A DNA stretch of 64,000 nucleotides from Samsoniella hepiali (GCA_001455915.2 LNDK02000110.1:745148-809147), one strand, 5' to 3'; shown: positions 22,209 to 32,715, numbered from the stretch's first letter. Numbers and translations: made by a program. The notes: a model not told the origin generated them from the letters alone.

Positions 22209-23367
22209 TTAGTTGCGGAGGTGGACGGAGCGGCGCATGGCTCGCTTGGCCGGCGGGGCGGCCCCCATCTTGAGCTCGGCCGACTCGCCGGGCTGGCAGC
22301 CGACGCCCGCCGCCATGGGCTGGACGGCCGACCACTTGCCGCTGGCGCAGCGCTGGAAAGACTTGCCGCCGATGCAGTTCCAACTGCCCTCGGAGGTACA
22401 GGCCGAGCCGGAGGGGTGGCCTGCGCCTCCGCCGCCGCCGCCGCCGGAGGGTGCGGGGGGCGCGGGGGCGGCAGGCGCCGAGGGTGCAGCGGGTGCAGCA
22501 GGCGCAGCGGGCGCCGAGGGTGCAGCAGGCGCCGAGGGCGGGCGCTCCCGTGGGAGCCGGGGCTCCAGCAGCTGGTCCGGCGCTTACAGTAGCGAAAACA
22601 CCGCCAGGCGCAGTGGGCTGAGCAGCACCACCGCCGCCAGTAGTAGGTTTGGGAGCCCCGCCACCACCACTGGCAGCCTGGCACAAGCTGGCGGGGGAGG
22701 GGCCCTTGAACGCGGTCGTCTGGCCGTTGAACCGGTCGACGTCGCTGCCGGGGTTGGGGAACTGAAGGTCGGCCGCTTCTGAGGTGCCGCAGCCGCCGGG
22801 GCTGATGTTGGCGAGAAACATGTTGGGGAGGGCGTCCAGGGCGGTCGCGGAGCCGCCGCTGCCGGTGACACCGATGGGGGCGCAGTTCATGTACATTTCG
22901 CGGTTACCAATCTTGTTGAACCAGGTCCAGGCGAGCGTGTAGTTGCCGGCGGCGAGGTCCTTTGGGATGGTAAACTCGTACTTGTACGGGACGGCAAGAT
23001 TCGGGTCGTTACCCATGTTGCCGGCCTGATCCTTGGCCGGGCATCCGCCTTCGATGGACTTGATGACCTTCCAGACCGATTCCTTGGTCGGCTTTAGGTC
23101 CTTCGTGATGGAGACTTGGCAAGAGCCGCCGCCATGGACGGCGCTCCCTTTGAACTCCAGGTTCCCCTTGCCGCCCTGCTCGTAGACGTTGTTGGCGCCC
23201 TGCGCGTCGTACACGCCCTCGCGCTGCTTGCAGGGAAAGTCGCTGCCGCTCGCGTCCAGAGGGCCGCTGCTCAGCGAGCTCTTGCCGTAGGGCACGGGAT
23301 TGACCATGAGAATATGGGCGCTGGCGAGGCTGGCCAGACCACAGATGGCGATGGCCTTGCCGAGCAT
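22209..23367 (-). CDS. AA11-like lytic polysaccharide monooxygenase with Ala/Pro linker and C-terminal Cys module
   Basis: Proposed exons are 23367-22588 and 22544-22209 (371 aa). A 17-residue signal peptide ends in ASA and exposes His18 (HILMVNPVPYG). The second histidine of the copper brace is likely His78 (AVHGGGSCQV), and an axial Tyr lies in REMYMNCAPIGV. SDFPCK near residue 43 is typical of AA11 proteins, which cleave chitin oxidatively. The core is followed by a Gly/Thr then Ala/Pro linker and a C-terminal module with WNCIGG, QRCASGKWS and GCQPGE, in another frame. A 43-bp intron (22545-22587, donor gtaagc) restores the frame, but it lacks a good branch site, so a one-base indel in the repetitive linker is an alternative. 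Chitin as substrate is inferred from the family. Confidence 0.8.
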
Positions 23368-23410
23368 TTTGAAGTTTTTCGTCTGGAGAAAAAAAAAAGT
23401 GTATAACAGG

Positions 23411-23643
23411 TGCGTTGAAAATGTGTAGTGTTAAGGACGGTAAGAATCAGGCGTTCCAGACGAAGACTCTGTGATTGCGGTAGTGAAGAAAGAGTTTTGT
23501 AGTGCTGCGTTGTAAATGCGTAGTGTAGAGACTGTAAGAATCGGGCGTTCCAGACGAAGATTCAGAGGGCAAGGTTGGGTATGGAAATTGCTTCGAAAAA
23601 TTCTAGGATGAGAAATATGAGAATCAGGCGTTCCAGACCCAGA
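23411..23643. repeat. Three direct repeats in the LPMO 5' leader
   Basis: The core AATCAGGCGTTCCAGAC occurs at about 23440-23466, 23534-23560 (one G change) and 23619-23643. The first two copies belong to a longer near-repeat of about 55 bp starting TGCGTTG (23411 and 23503). All lie between the LPMO ATG and the putative TATA box, so probably in the transcribed leader. Confidence 0.7.
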
Positions 23644-23733
23644 TTAAAAGGTTGTTGCAGTGAAGGCACAGTTGTGTAAAGACTGAGAAAATAGAAGGTG
23701 GAATGGTTGAGTCAGGGAGCGTATTTGGTTGTC

Positions 23734-23746
23734 TTTATATATATAA
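23734..23746 (-). promoter_or_regulatory. Putative TATA box of the LPMO gene
   Basis: TATATATATAAAG on the minus strand lies about 370 bp upstream of the LPMO ATG. If used, the mRNA leader is several hundred bases long and includes the direct repeats. Confidence 0.4.
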
Positions 23747-26700
23747 CAACATGTCAGCGAAATGATGCATTTTGAGACGCGTTTTGGATATGCACAAATG
23801 CTACAAAGCCCTTCTATACATGTTCATTGTCGCATTGTTGCGCGCGCGCAAAAAGGGGTGAATACAGGCGGTGCTTGAGGGGGGGTTGGCTCAAAGACGG
23901 ACGTTGTGCAAAAGCTCCAGCGTTTGACAAGCAAGACACGCGACACTGTATGGGACTATAGGGGGCGTGGGCCCCGGGGGATGTTTTGTCAGCTGAACAA
24001 CTTACCCAAAAAAAAAAATGCCCAGCAAGTGCAACAGCAGCAGTAGACAGACGGCGCTCGTGATGAAAAGAGGCTCCGGAGTCTGGTGAGGGTATCGAAG
24101 TGTAAGAAGGAGGTAACGTGCACCAGGCGTGTTACTGCAAAGTACAGAGGAGGGGCGTCAAAGCCAAAGTCTAGCCTGAAAAGAAGAGGAAAGAAGAAGG
24201 AGCAAAGACGATGTTTGGCTCTTTTCTATTGAAGAAAGGACAGTGGTAGGCGAATCTGATGGAGAAGAGGCCAAAATGCCAAGGTGATGACGGCGGCGGA
24301 GGGGTCTTATACGGACCACGGTTTGTGCATACCGGGTCGAGACAGCTAGACTATAAACTAGCCCGACAAGAAGCGAGAGACAGAGGCAGCGCGCCGGATT
24401 ACCGAAACTAGAACAACCAGAAGCAAGAGGAACGGACGGGGTGGGCGGCATCCACTGGCTAGCGAGCGGCGCAGGAGAAACAAGGTCACGGCTTCTGAAG
24501 GCAAGCGAGCGACGAGAGGGACGGAGCCTGTTCATTGGGACGGTAGATCGTCGCGTCCCCTGGCGATCTAAAAATGCTGGCGGCGGCGCCGGCGGCGGCG
24601 CATGTAAGTTAACTACCAGTCCAATGGCATGGACGGGAAGTCGACGGGCTAGCTCTGTGCAAGTGGATTGGGCGGCGTCGAGGAGCAGTCACGGTGGTTG
24701 AGTGGTTGAGTGGGCCAGCGAACCAGAGAGACCACCCCTGTCGGTTTCGAATCGACAGGCTGGTGCGTGTCCCCCCTGTCGGCCTAAGAAGAAGTGTCAT
24801 GCTGAGAATGTCTGGGTGATAGGCTGCTGGTGTGGTTTCAGAGCCTCTTTGCCAACACACAACGCGCCAACTCGGCTAGAACTTGCCGGTGTTGCAGTTG
24901 TTCCTTGGGTTGCCCGAGGGTGTACTCTGATCATCTTTTTCGTGTCGGTAAACCGGCGTGCTTTGTTAATCTTGAGCGACAAGTAAATCCGGGGTGTGCT
25001 TTAGCGACAGGTGAATTGGTGTGTGCTTTGTCAATCTTTGGGGACAAGTAACATCCGGGTTGTGCTTTGTGAACATTAAGCGAGGCAGTGAATCGGGTCG
25101 TGCTTTGTTGATTGTTAGCGAATAGTAAATAAAAGTGAATCGGGGTAATTTCACGGCTGTGAATTCCCTTTCTTTATTCCTTTCTTTTTTCTTCTTTTTT
25201 TGCCCATGAATTTCTTTGGAACTTTGGCAACTTTTCTTCCTTCATCTTCAGCTTCGTCTGCTTTTGCCAATGTTTCTCCAGTCATTGCATCGACTTTCGG
25301 GGTGGACGCTAGGCAGGGATCGGCAGCAGGGGGGGGGGTCGCGGCATGGGGAACAAGGGGGAGAGACACGCAACCCTCGCCCAACACGACAATGCCGTGG
25401 ATGCATTCTTTGTCGGCCGAGTGGTGTCAGAAGGTAGGTGACTGGCCCGCGGCCGCTAGAAAACGTACAGCGATGATGCCGATGCGGACCATGGTTGTGA
25501 TGATGATGCTGATGATGATGTGATGACCTGGCAAACAGAGCTTAGAGACGCCCAAGTAACTGCTCACCAATGATGACTTTAGTGCCTGGCGTTTTACTCG
25601 CATGTTTGGCCACTATGTAGATAATGTCGCTAGCGGCCCTATCATTTTTCTTGATGGCGGGAGAGACGCGTAGCCAATGGCTTGATGGTGTTTGACTGGC
25701 TGAGGCGAGTCGGTGCTAGCAAGACGTCAGCCAGCCAGCGAGAGGAATGCAGACCGCCCATTGTTGGCCACTCCCTGTGACCCGCTTTTTCGTTCCTCGA
25801 CCCAAGAGACCCAGCCCATCGCTGACATGCAAAAGATCACGACCCAGACGCGCAAGAAATGTCATATAACGCAAGGCATTATTGCAGAGGCCTCTGTATC
25901 ATCCTAGAAAGCCACGGCGGCTGCAGAATCATTCCCGTGACTGCATCGTGGTCTTGCCCCATCAGGCACCTCTCCTCGCCTGTCGCACTCGCAAGCCAAC
26001 CTCGTCTATATGCCACGCCTCCCTTTCTCTTCCACCTATAGATGTATAGGATAAATAAAAATAAAGACATTTTTGCATAATTATTGAGACTTGGCTATTG
26101 TTTAAACTGATCATGTGCCGTCGGCCGAGACTGTTTCTACGTGGATTGTCTGCCGAAACATGGTTATACGATCCAGTGACCAATCGATTCCCTGGCTGGC
26201 GGTTACTGCCGTTGCAACAGTCAAAACGCACCTAGCATACCACATACGAGAGTAAAAAGCCTCATTCAATGCCGGCAAGGGCTCCGACTCCCTTTTGCCT
26301 TTTGCCTTTTGCCGTCTCTGCTTTTCTTCTGTTTCTACACTTACACGCATGGGCCTCCTTACGTGGCGTCAGTGGCGCCGTTTGGTGGCTGGCGCGTGCT
26401 GTCCAGTAAACATTTCAAGACAGCGATCGGGGCCCACTGGCTTTGACCAATGCCCCCCCAGTTACGGCGCATTTACCCTTCCCCAGCTTTCTACCTGGCG
26501 CTGCTGAAACCGTTCCCAGTTTCAGACTCGGCCATCTGCTCTTTTTGCTCAACGATGCACACCATCAAACAGGGCTATATCAGCTGTCATGCTATTGCTC
26601 TCTAACAGTCGCCCAGGGCGTACAGTGTCATTTTTCTAGAAACAGTTAAAAACTATCGCGTTTCTAATGCCGCCTGCTTCAACACGTGCTAGCTCCCATT

Positions 26701-27421
26701 CTCCAGTGCCTTGCACAGCCTGTCATCGGGCTCCATGGGCATTCACCTCAGCTTTGCCTCCGCCAACAGCCTTTACCTGAAATCCGTCTCAAGAACATGA
26801 AAGAAAGAAAATACGGCGACATTTTTTTCTGCACCTGCCCCGAGCCACGCGCCTCGCTGTATGTTACCAGTTTCAACCGCAGCCACGTGGGCTAACGTCT
26901 CTCGTCCCAACTCTCATACTCACCATAGCGCATGGATTCTCGGCAGTACCCCCATCTCATCTCATCAGTTCATGCTAAAACACATATATTCTATACAATC
27001 GTAGTCCTGCGTAATTAAAACGACATGCCGCTCTTCCCCTTGTTTCCCAAGCCAGTCGTTCGCTCCGTGCTGAAAGTGGTACCCTATACCATGCAGCAAC
27101 ATGTTTAATTCAACCCGGCAACATTTACCGCAAATAGCTAGCTTCATCATGTAGTGAAAAAAAAAATGATGAAAGTAGGGAAGTGCACTTGAATCAAATG
27201 CCGCGCGGTAGCCATGTTGTACGTCCCCTTAAGCTGACGTTGTACTGAGGGTAGTTGTGTCAGACATCAAGTAGGTTAGGAAACTGTACACGAGACACTT
27301 GGTAAGATGAACCAATTTACTGTCTATGACAGAAAACTTCTATATCATTCCCCACTTCTAGTAAGAACGATACCGGTATGTACCAATCCCCTGCTTGACA
27401 TTCAACCCTCCAGCGCAGCGC
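23747..27421. other. Gene-poor tract of nearly 4 kb
   Basis: I found no ORF with recognisable protein features. Contents include a degenerate minisatellite (24948-25146), a GCC/GGC-rich patch (24576-24602), a GAT-type run (about 25488-25522), three CCTTTTG units (26291-26312) and a 7-bp-stem inverted repeat (24737-24759). Short ORFs on both strands overlap randomly. Promoter function for flanking genes is unlikely over most of it, because both neighbours read leftward and the AIG2 gene ends at 27422. Confidence 0.55.
24948..25146. repeat. Degenerate minisatellite, five to six units
   Basis: Units of about 33-42 bp follow the pattern GTAAATCCGG..GTGCTTTGT..AATCTT..AGCGACAA. Copies begin near 24948, 24983, 25011, 25048 and 25088, with partial copies to 25146. 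Units differ by substitutions and small gaps. No reading frame is maintained. Confidence 0.7.
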
Positions 27422-28003
27422 CTATGCGTTCAAGTCCCCCTCGCAGTACCCGTTCCTCGTCCACAGCTTCATGCGGTCCCTCTTGAACGCCTCAAAGTCC
27501 CACTCCCCAGCCTCCAGCTGCTTCGGGAACAGGAACACGTACGTCTTGGTCTCCGTGTCCGCCGCCTCGGCCCCGTCCAGCCGCACCCGGACCGTGTCCA
27601 GCCGGTACTCGTTGCCCTCGTAGTCATTCAGCTTCTGCATGTTGGCCGTCGTCAGCCCCGTCGCGTAGACGCCCCGCACCGACTGGCCCGCCTCCGGCAC
27701 GATGCCCGGGTAGTCGCCGTACTGCACCCGGTGCCGGCAGAAGCCGTCGAGCACGGCCGGCGTGAACGTGTGCAGCGCCTGGATCGCCGCGGGCGGCGAC
27801 TTGGTGCCGTAGCACACACTGAAGAAGACTTCCGGGGCCATCTATTCCCGTCGTTTAGCATAGAGAAGGAACAGGTTCCCCGCGGGGTTTGTAGTATCAC
27901 GTACAAGAGTGCCTGGGATGATGTTAGTAGGGAGCCTGTTAGGTGCCTCCGCTTGGTGGGTGTGCTGCTTACCATAGAAGAAGCCGGTGAGATTGCCACT
28001 CAT
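27422..28003 (-). CDS. AIG2-like gamma-glutamylcyclotransferase family protein
   Basis: Three exons: 28003-27973, 27912-27905 (8 nt) and 27841-27422 (152 aa). The join reads FFYG-TL-MAPEVFF, restoring the YGTL signature of the AIG2/GGCT fold at residues 10-13. The acid/base Glu is E88 in DYEGNEYR. Both introns have GT-AG ends; the first has a CTACTAACAT branch site and the second TGCTAAAC. Family enzymes turn gamma-glutamyl dipeptides or gamma-glutamyl amines into 5-oxoproline, releasing the amine or amino acid. The small single-domain form is closest to the AIG2/GGACT type, whose exact fungal substrate is unknown. The upstream neighbour on the same strand is a glutamine-synthetase-like ligase, 446 bp away. 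A model starting at the internal ATG (27841) would lack the substrate-binding loop. Confidence 0.88.
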
Positions 28004-28449
28004 TTTTGCGAGGCCAATTTGTTTTTTGATCAAAGGACGGTGCTTCTGTTTCTACAAATACGCTCGAAATGCCTCAGCATGAAAGTGTCGTGTCGAGAGG
28101 GGATGATGCCGAGTGTTGATTGTTGCCTAACGATTTATGGGCCGAGACGCCTTCCGATAACCGCACGTGAGGGAGCGGTGATGGAAAGCCGCTGTCACCC
28201 AACAACGCAGTAATTTAGATGTTTCTCTATTTTTGGGCCAAGACGCCGTCAATTACGACCATGACTCCTCTTTTAAGTCGAATGCGCAATTTTCATCGCG
28301 ATAAGCACGCGTGTCGACGACCCCTCCGATGATAGGAGGGTGTTTGCTGTTGCACAACCATTCATCTCCTTCACGCAATGAACAACCCAAAGAACAGTTT
28401 TGAGCTCGATTGAAAGACCAAAGTTGTGCAAAATAACTAGCCATGATGG
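28004..28449. other. Intergenic, AIG2-gene promoter
   Basis: A 446-bp gap between two leftward genes. It should contain the AIG2-like gene promoter and the 3' end of the ligase gene. No gene or clear regulatory site was seen. Confidence 0.55.
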
Positions 28450-29814
28450 CTAAAAGATCTCTACCATCAGCTTGCGCACCTCTTCAATCTTGCTCTCCCG
28501 CAAATGCGCCATCTCAAACTTCTTGACCCTCAGATAGTGATGCACCACACGGCTCTCCATCACCTTTTCCCACTCTGCCACCTGGCCCTCCATCTCCCTC
28601 ATCGCCTCATCCATGGCCGCCGGCAGCAGCGTGCCCTCGCTCGGCAGGTGCTCGTCCAGGCTCGTGTCCATCCACGTCAGCGGCTCATCCCGCTCGCAGC
28701 CCGCCAGGCCGGCCGCCAGGACCGCCGTCAGCGCCAGGTACATGTTGGCGCTGGCGTCGACGAAGCGCAGCTCCCAGTGGCCCGGCTTGATGGCGCGGAC
28801 GGGCACGGCGCGGTCCTCGGTGCCCCACGCCACCACCTTCCCCGCGCAGAACGGCCGGATGCGCTCGTACGAGAGCTCGTACGGCATGCAGAACGCGAGC
28901 AGCGTGGGGAGCCGCTGGAGGATGCCCGCCAGGAAAGAAGAGGCGCGCTGTGGCGGATTGAGCGAGATGTGCGTGTGCTGCCCGATGGACTGCTCGCTGC
29001 CGGCGACGGGCCGCGGCGCCATGGTGGCCACGAGGCCGTGCCGCGCAAAGACGTGCTTGATCGTGTCCTGCACGAGCACGAGCTGGTCGACGGCCTGCAT
29101 CGGGGCCAGCGGCGGCAGCGTGATTTCGTACTGTCCGCGGATGCCCTCCGGCTGTATCGTGTCGACCTGGACGCCGGCACTGAGCAGCACGTCCACGACC
29201 TCTTCGACGTACGCAAACGCAGGGTCGCGATAGCCGGCCACCGCGAACGCCCCGAGGGACTTGGCCCAGGGCACAAACGTACCGTCGTCGGCCGCCTTCA
29301 TGATTTCAAATTCCACTTCGAACCCGACCAGCAAGTTCACGTCCAGCGTGTCCTGCACACGCGTCACCATGTGCTCCAAGGCTCGTCGCGGGCAGAGGTG
29401 CCAGCTCGGCGCCGCGGGCCGCGCCGGCAGGTGCTCTGTGACCGCGCACATGACGGTCGCGTAGCCGGGATCCAGTCCAGGCCGGGTACGTAGCGACGTC
29501 CAGTCCGGGATCAGCTCATGGCGGCCGCACCCGTCAATGCCGGGCAGGAAGGCGTTGCCGAGGGCGAGGTGGAAGGCGACAGGGCCGATGGACAGCGGGC
29601 GCTTGTGCTGGGCCACGTCGGCGGCCTGCGGCCGCGGGAGGACGCGGCCGCGCAGCACGCCCGAGAGGTCCTGCCACTGGAAGCGGACGAAGCGCACGGC
29701 GGGGTGGGCGAGGAAGAAGCTGTGGAAGACGGCGGCCGAGGTGTCGGGGGATGAAGAGGAGGGGGCCTTTTTGTTCACGTCGGAGCCATTGGCTGGGATG
29801 CTGTGAGGAGACAT
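28450..29814 (-). CDS. Glutamine synthetase-like (type I/FluG-like) ligase
   Basis: A single-exon 454-aa protein with both parts of the GS fold. The N-terminal beta-grasp half begins near residue 40 (VRFVRFQWQDLSGVLRGRVL). The catalytic half carries VGFEVEFEIM (metal-binding Glu residues, about 163-172), QPEGIRGQYEIT (about 220-231), GQHTHISL (conserved His), YERIRPF, EDRAVPVRAI and HWELRFVDASANMYLAL (the R-F-x-D-xx-AN block). These are the ATP, metal and glutamate site elements of the family. Its closest relatives by look are fungal GS-like proteins related to FluG and bacterial gamma-glutamyl-polyamine synthetases, not the housekeeping eukaryotic GS of about 360 aa. It probably ligates glutamate to an amine; the substrate is not evident. 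The DNA is very GC-rich. Confidence 0.85.
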   Translation of the reverse strand: MSPHSIPANGSDVNKKAPSSSSPDTSAAVFHSFFLAHPAVRFVRFQWQDLSGVLRGRVLPRPQAADVAQHKRPLSIGPVAFHLALGNAFLPGIDGCGRHELIPDWTSLRTRPGLDPGYATVMCAVTEHLPARPAAPSWHLCPRRALEHMVTRVQDTLDVNLLVGFEVEFEIMKAADDGTFVPWAKSLGAFAVAGYRDPAFAYVEEVVDVLLSAGVQVDTIQPEGIRGQYEITLPPLAPMQAVDQLVLVQDTIKHVFARHGLVATMAPRPVAGSEQSIGQHTHISLNPPQRASSFLAGILQRLPTLLAFCMPYELSYERIRPFCAGKVVAWGTEDRAVPVRAIKPGHWELRFVDASANMYLALTAVLAAGLAGCERDEPLTWMDTSLDEHLPSEGTLLPAAMDEAMREMEGQVAEWEKVMESRVVHHYLRVKKFEMAHLRESKIEEVRKLMVEIF

Positions 29815-30039
29815 GTTCTTCTGTCAATATGTGTGGAGGTTTGCTACTGAGGAACAGAGCGGCGGGCATGCAACACGATTTCCAGAATGAGCAGATTGAG
29901 ACTTTGTCCCTTTGACAGTCCAGGAGGAGGTTTGAGGTCACGGATCCGGTTGGTAGTACGTACAAGTTATGTAATATAACACTTTGTACAAAGGGGTATA
30001 GTTACACGAGAGACGACGAAGAAGAAAAGCAAAATAAAA

Positions 30040-30390
30040 CTACGCACTGCACTCGTCGGCCAAGGTCTTGCATTCAAGCACGTTCTTCTCTCCCTCGAGA
30101 CAGGACTCGACAAAGGACCCCGTCGATGTGCATCTGCAGTAGTGGCGCCCGATATGCAGACAGTACCCCGAATGCAGCTGAAATGCAGTCTATGCAGACC
30201 CTAGCACTGCACGCGGTACTTGAATGAGGATCTGTGCATCGCGTAGGCAGTGATCGACCGTCCCTCGGTGGCTGCTGCTGCAGACTTTCCCAACACAGTA
30301 GGGATGCAGATTAGCCATGTCTTGGGCGCCCGCCGACAGTGTCTCACACGTTGCGGACCGGGAGGAAGGCGTCGCATCTTTACTTTCCAT
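30040..30390 (-). CDS. Small cysteine-rich protein with internal duplication (possibly secreted)
   Basis: Model: 30390-30220 and 30177-30040 (102 aa from the in-frame ATG), joined by a 42-bp GT-AG intron. There are ten Cys, at residues 15, 32, 37, 48, 63, 71, 73, 83, 93 and 100. The two halves resemble each other: LHPYCVGKVC...G..DHCL and LHSGYCLHIGRHYC...G..ESCL. This supports a real coding exon pair. The frame stays open upstream of the ATG to an acceptor-like CTAG near 30421, so a further 5' exon is likely. About 520 bp upstream, 30945-30835 encodes a signal-peptide-like start (MLFSLVALSALSSISC). I recognise no family. The intron is very short, so the model is tentative. Confidence 0.42.
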
Positions 30391-31126
30391 TCTTTCAGAG
30401 ATGGTGCCTAGGACGACAGCTGTCTAGAATAAGCCGATGATTTTCGTTGTACTGTAGCTTGTGAATTAAGTGAGCTCGATATGTGTATCTCCTCGTGCAA
30501 GGCTGGCAAATGTGTGTCGGGATCGTATTGGTGCCGCAAGACAGGGGTTGCTGTAGTCTGGGCACAACCCAGCTCATCACCATGCAGCCACGATCCACAA
30601 CAGCTGAAAGGCGTGCGATGCGGTGAGGCAGTTTTGGTCTCGTCCGGACCCTGAATTGGGTTTCTTGTCATTTCAACCTCTGCATGGTATGATGACATTG
30701 TGGCCCATTTGGATGTTCCCTTCTCTTTAATCTTTTGCAAATGCCAGGCACTCCGGGAGGGGGGGGGGGCGCGGCGGGGGAAGGCTTTCTTTTGTCGTTG
30801 GATGAGAATCCATCTCGTCCTCAAATGAGGTAACTACACGATTAGCAGCTAGCGCGCCATCCCAGATGCAGGAAATGGAGGAGAGCGCAGAAAGAGCTAC
30901 CAAGGAAAAAAGCATTTGACATACTGCCCATGCAACATTCCACATCCTAACATCAGGCGCTGCGTCCTCGTCACTCGGTGTATTTCTCGAGCGCGACGAT
31001 ACTCGCGGCATAATTTGCCCACGTCGCTTCACTCTCAACTATGGTGGATTAGACGATTTGCAAGCACCTTCACATGTCTAGAGGAATGGAGATGTGCGTA
31101 CGGCGGCCTGCCAATATCCTTGCAGT
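30391..31126. other. Region upstream of the cysteine-rich gene
   Basis: No complete gene is recognised. The minus strand at 30945-30835 starts with ATG and reads a hydrophobic signal-like peptide (MWNVAWAVCQ then MLFSLVALSALSS). It could be the first exon of the cysteine-rich gene. A G-rich run lies at about 30759-30768. Confidence 0.4.
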
Positions 31127-32233
31127 CTAACGACTCCCTGGTGACCATTTTCTCTTTCGGGGGCGTCCGCGTTCCTCGTTATCCGAGCCACTGCCTTCAA
31201 ATTCATCTGCGTCACCTTCATCACTGCTCCGTACCGAACGAGTCCGCTTCGTCGGACTCGTGCTTCGGCTGTTTGTCCGTATAGCCGGAAAACACAAGGC
31301 TCTATATTCGGCCGAGGACATGGACTGCACCTGGGGGTTATCCTCGCAATCAAGCGTAAGCAGCCTCCGGGGCACGCTCTGGTGGAAGAAGACGCTCTTG
31401 GCGAAGATGGCTAGGGCAAACCGGCACAGGAGAAAATGCCTCGCCACTCCATGGAGTGGCTGCAGCTCCAAGTTGTGGTACTCCGTCTCCAGCTCATCAG
31501 ACGGGCTTCTCCAGAGCCCGTGGATCACCCACCTGCCTTCCTTGGGGACAATGGCGAAGCGGTCATCGTCCCACATGGTATGCAGGTCCCGGCGTAAAAG
31601 GATCGCGTTGTCGGCGCAGCGCGTGTCGGCGGAGAGGCCAGGATTGGCAGTGTAGGCAAACATGCTGTTGCGCTGCCACCACTCGCTTAACATTTGAGGT
31701 ATAAAGTGAGCGACTTCGTTGGCAAACGTCGAGGCCGTCACACGGCACGTCTGATCTCGGCCTCCCACGTCGTCTGTCGCGGCAGATTCGATAGACGGGC
31801 CACCCACAGCCCATGATGGAGGGAGAGTGGCAGGACAGCGGAAGTGGTAGTACGACGGTACAATAGGGTATTGATCCTCTGCACTGCCTTTTTAGCACCT
31901 ACCTACGCGAGCAAAGGAACATAAGAAAATGGTGGCAGCCTACGTACCATTAAGGATTCGAAAGTAGTACCGCTGGTTCATAAGTAAATCGTCCCTTCCC
32001 TCAGAAACTGCTTCTCCGTCCCTGGTGGCCGATAAAAAGCCATCCCAGCGGGCATTGGCGAGAATGGCGCAGGCAATGCGTGCCGTCTCGTGGTGGATGC
32101 CGCGGCTGTCCAAGGCGGGGAGAATGAGGAGGAGGTCATGCCCCTCAGGATACCCTGGGTGCATGAAGAAAACCTGCTGGCAGCCGCTGGTGCCAAACTG
32201 TGGACGGCGGGACTTGAGGGACAACGAGGGCAT
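31127..32233 (-). CDS. HNH_2 domain-containing fungal protein
   Basis: Exons are 32233-31948 and 31878-31127 (345 aa); the 69-bp intron joins FRILN to EDQYPIVPSYYHF. The N-terminal half carries the block VFFMHPGYPEGHDLLLILPALD and GIHHETARIACAI, typical of the many fungal HNH proteins. The HNH_2 core follows: DQTCRVTASTFANEVAHFIP (the AH is the metal-binding His region), then NAILLRRDLHTMWDDDRFAIVP, which contributes the Asn and second His. The C-terminus is basic and Ser-rich (RSTSPTKRTRS, RPRKRKW), possibly a nuclear signal. Nuclease activity is unproven for this fungal expansion; some members may be degenerate. Here the core His and Asn positions look intact. Confidence 0.85.
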
Positions 32234-32715
32234 CGCAAACTGTCGAACTTATTCATGAGAAACTCGTGACGCGTTTGGCCGCCACGCCAAGGTGGCTGCT
32301 GTGGCAGCATCGGGGTTGCTGTAGAAACGCAGCAATTCGACACTAAACATGTGTGCCTCTACGAACAAACGTTTTTATATGGACAGGTTCTGCTCTCCCA
32401 TCAAGAACAATCCCACAGATGAAAAGCAAGGAAGAAGGCATTTCTGGGATTTTCGGGAGTATGGCAGTGGCCAGGACAAGGTCCAAAGTTGAACGGAATT
32501 CCTCAGCCAAGAACAAGCCAGAAGCGCTCTATCAAGTGCTGGGGATCACCGATTAAAGCAATTATTCGAATGTGTAGAAATTAGCTATCATCTCACGTCA
32601 CACTGTTAAGAAGACAACACATTGAGTATAAAACGTTTCCCCTTTGCGTCCTGGTATTCAGCCATGCCTTGGGTATGTATACTTCGCCAGCCCCCCCAGC
32701 GATGTCCTGATTTCG
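32234..32715. other. Intergenic, HNH-gene promoter
   Basis: A 482-bp gap holding the promoter of the HNH gene and the 3' end of the next leftward gene. Nothing else was seen. Confidence 0.55.

Noticed and set aside
24690..24770. tRNA-like stretch (TGGTTGAGTGGTTGA, then GTTTCGAAT inside a hairpin)
   Set aside because: The hairpin loop has nine bases and the T-arm does not pair in register; no acceptor stem or anticodon arm can be drawn.
25200..25523. Plus-strand 107-codon ORF ending in a Met/Leu run
   Set aside because: The tail is a translated GAT-type microsatellite and the rest is low complexity; no promoter or homology signal.
27422..29814. Bacterial-style operon for the cyclotransferase and ligase genes
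   Set aside because: The 446-bp gap, introns in one gene and a fungal setting mean separate promoters; only functional linkage is proposed.
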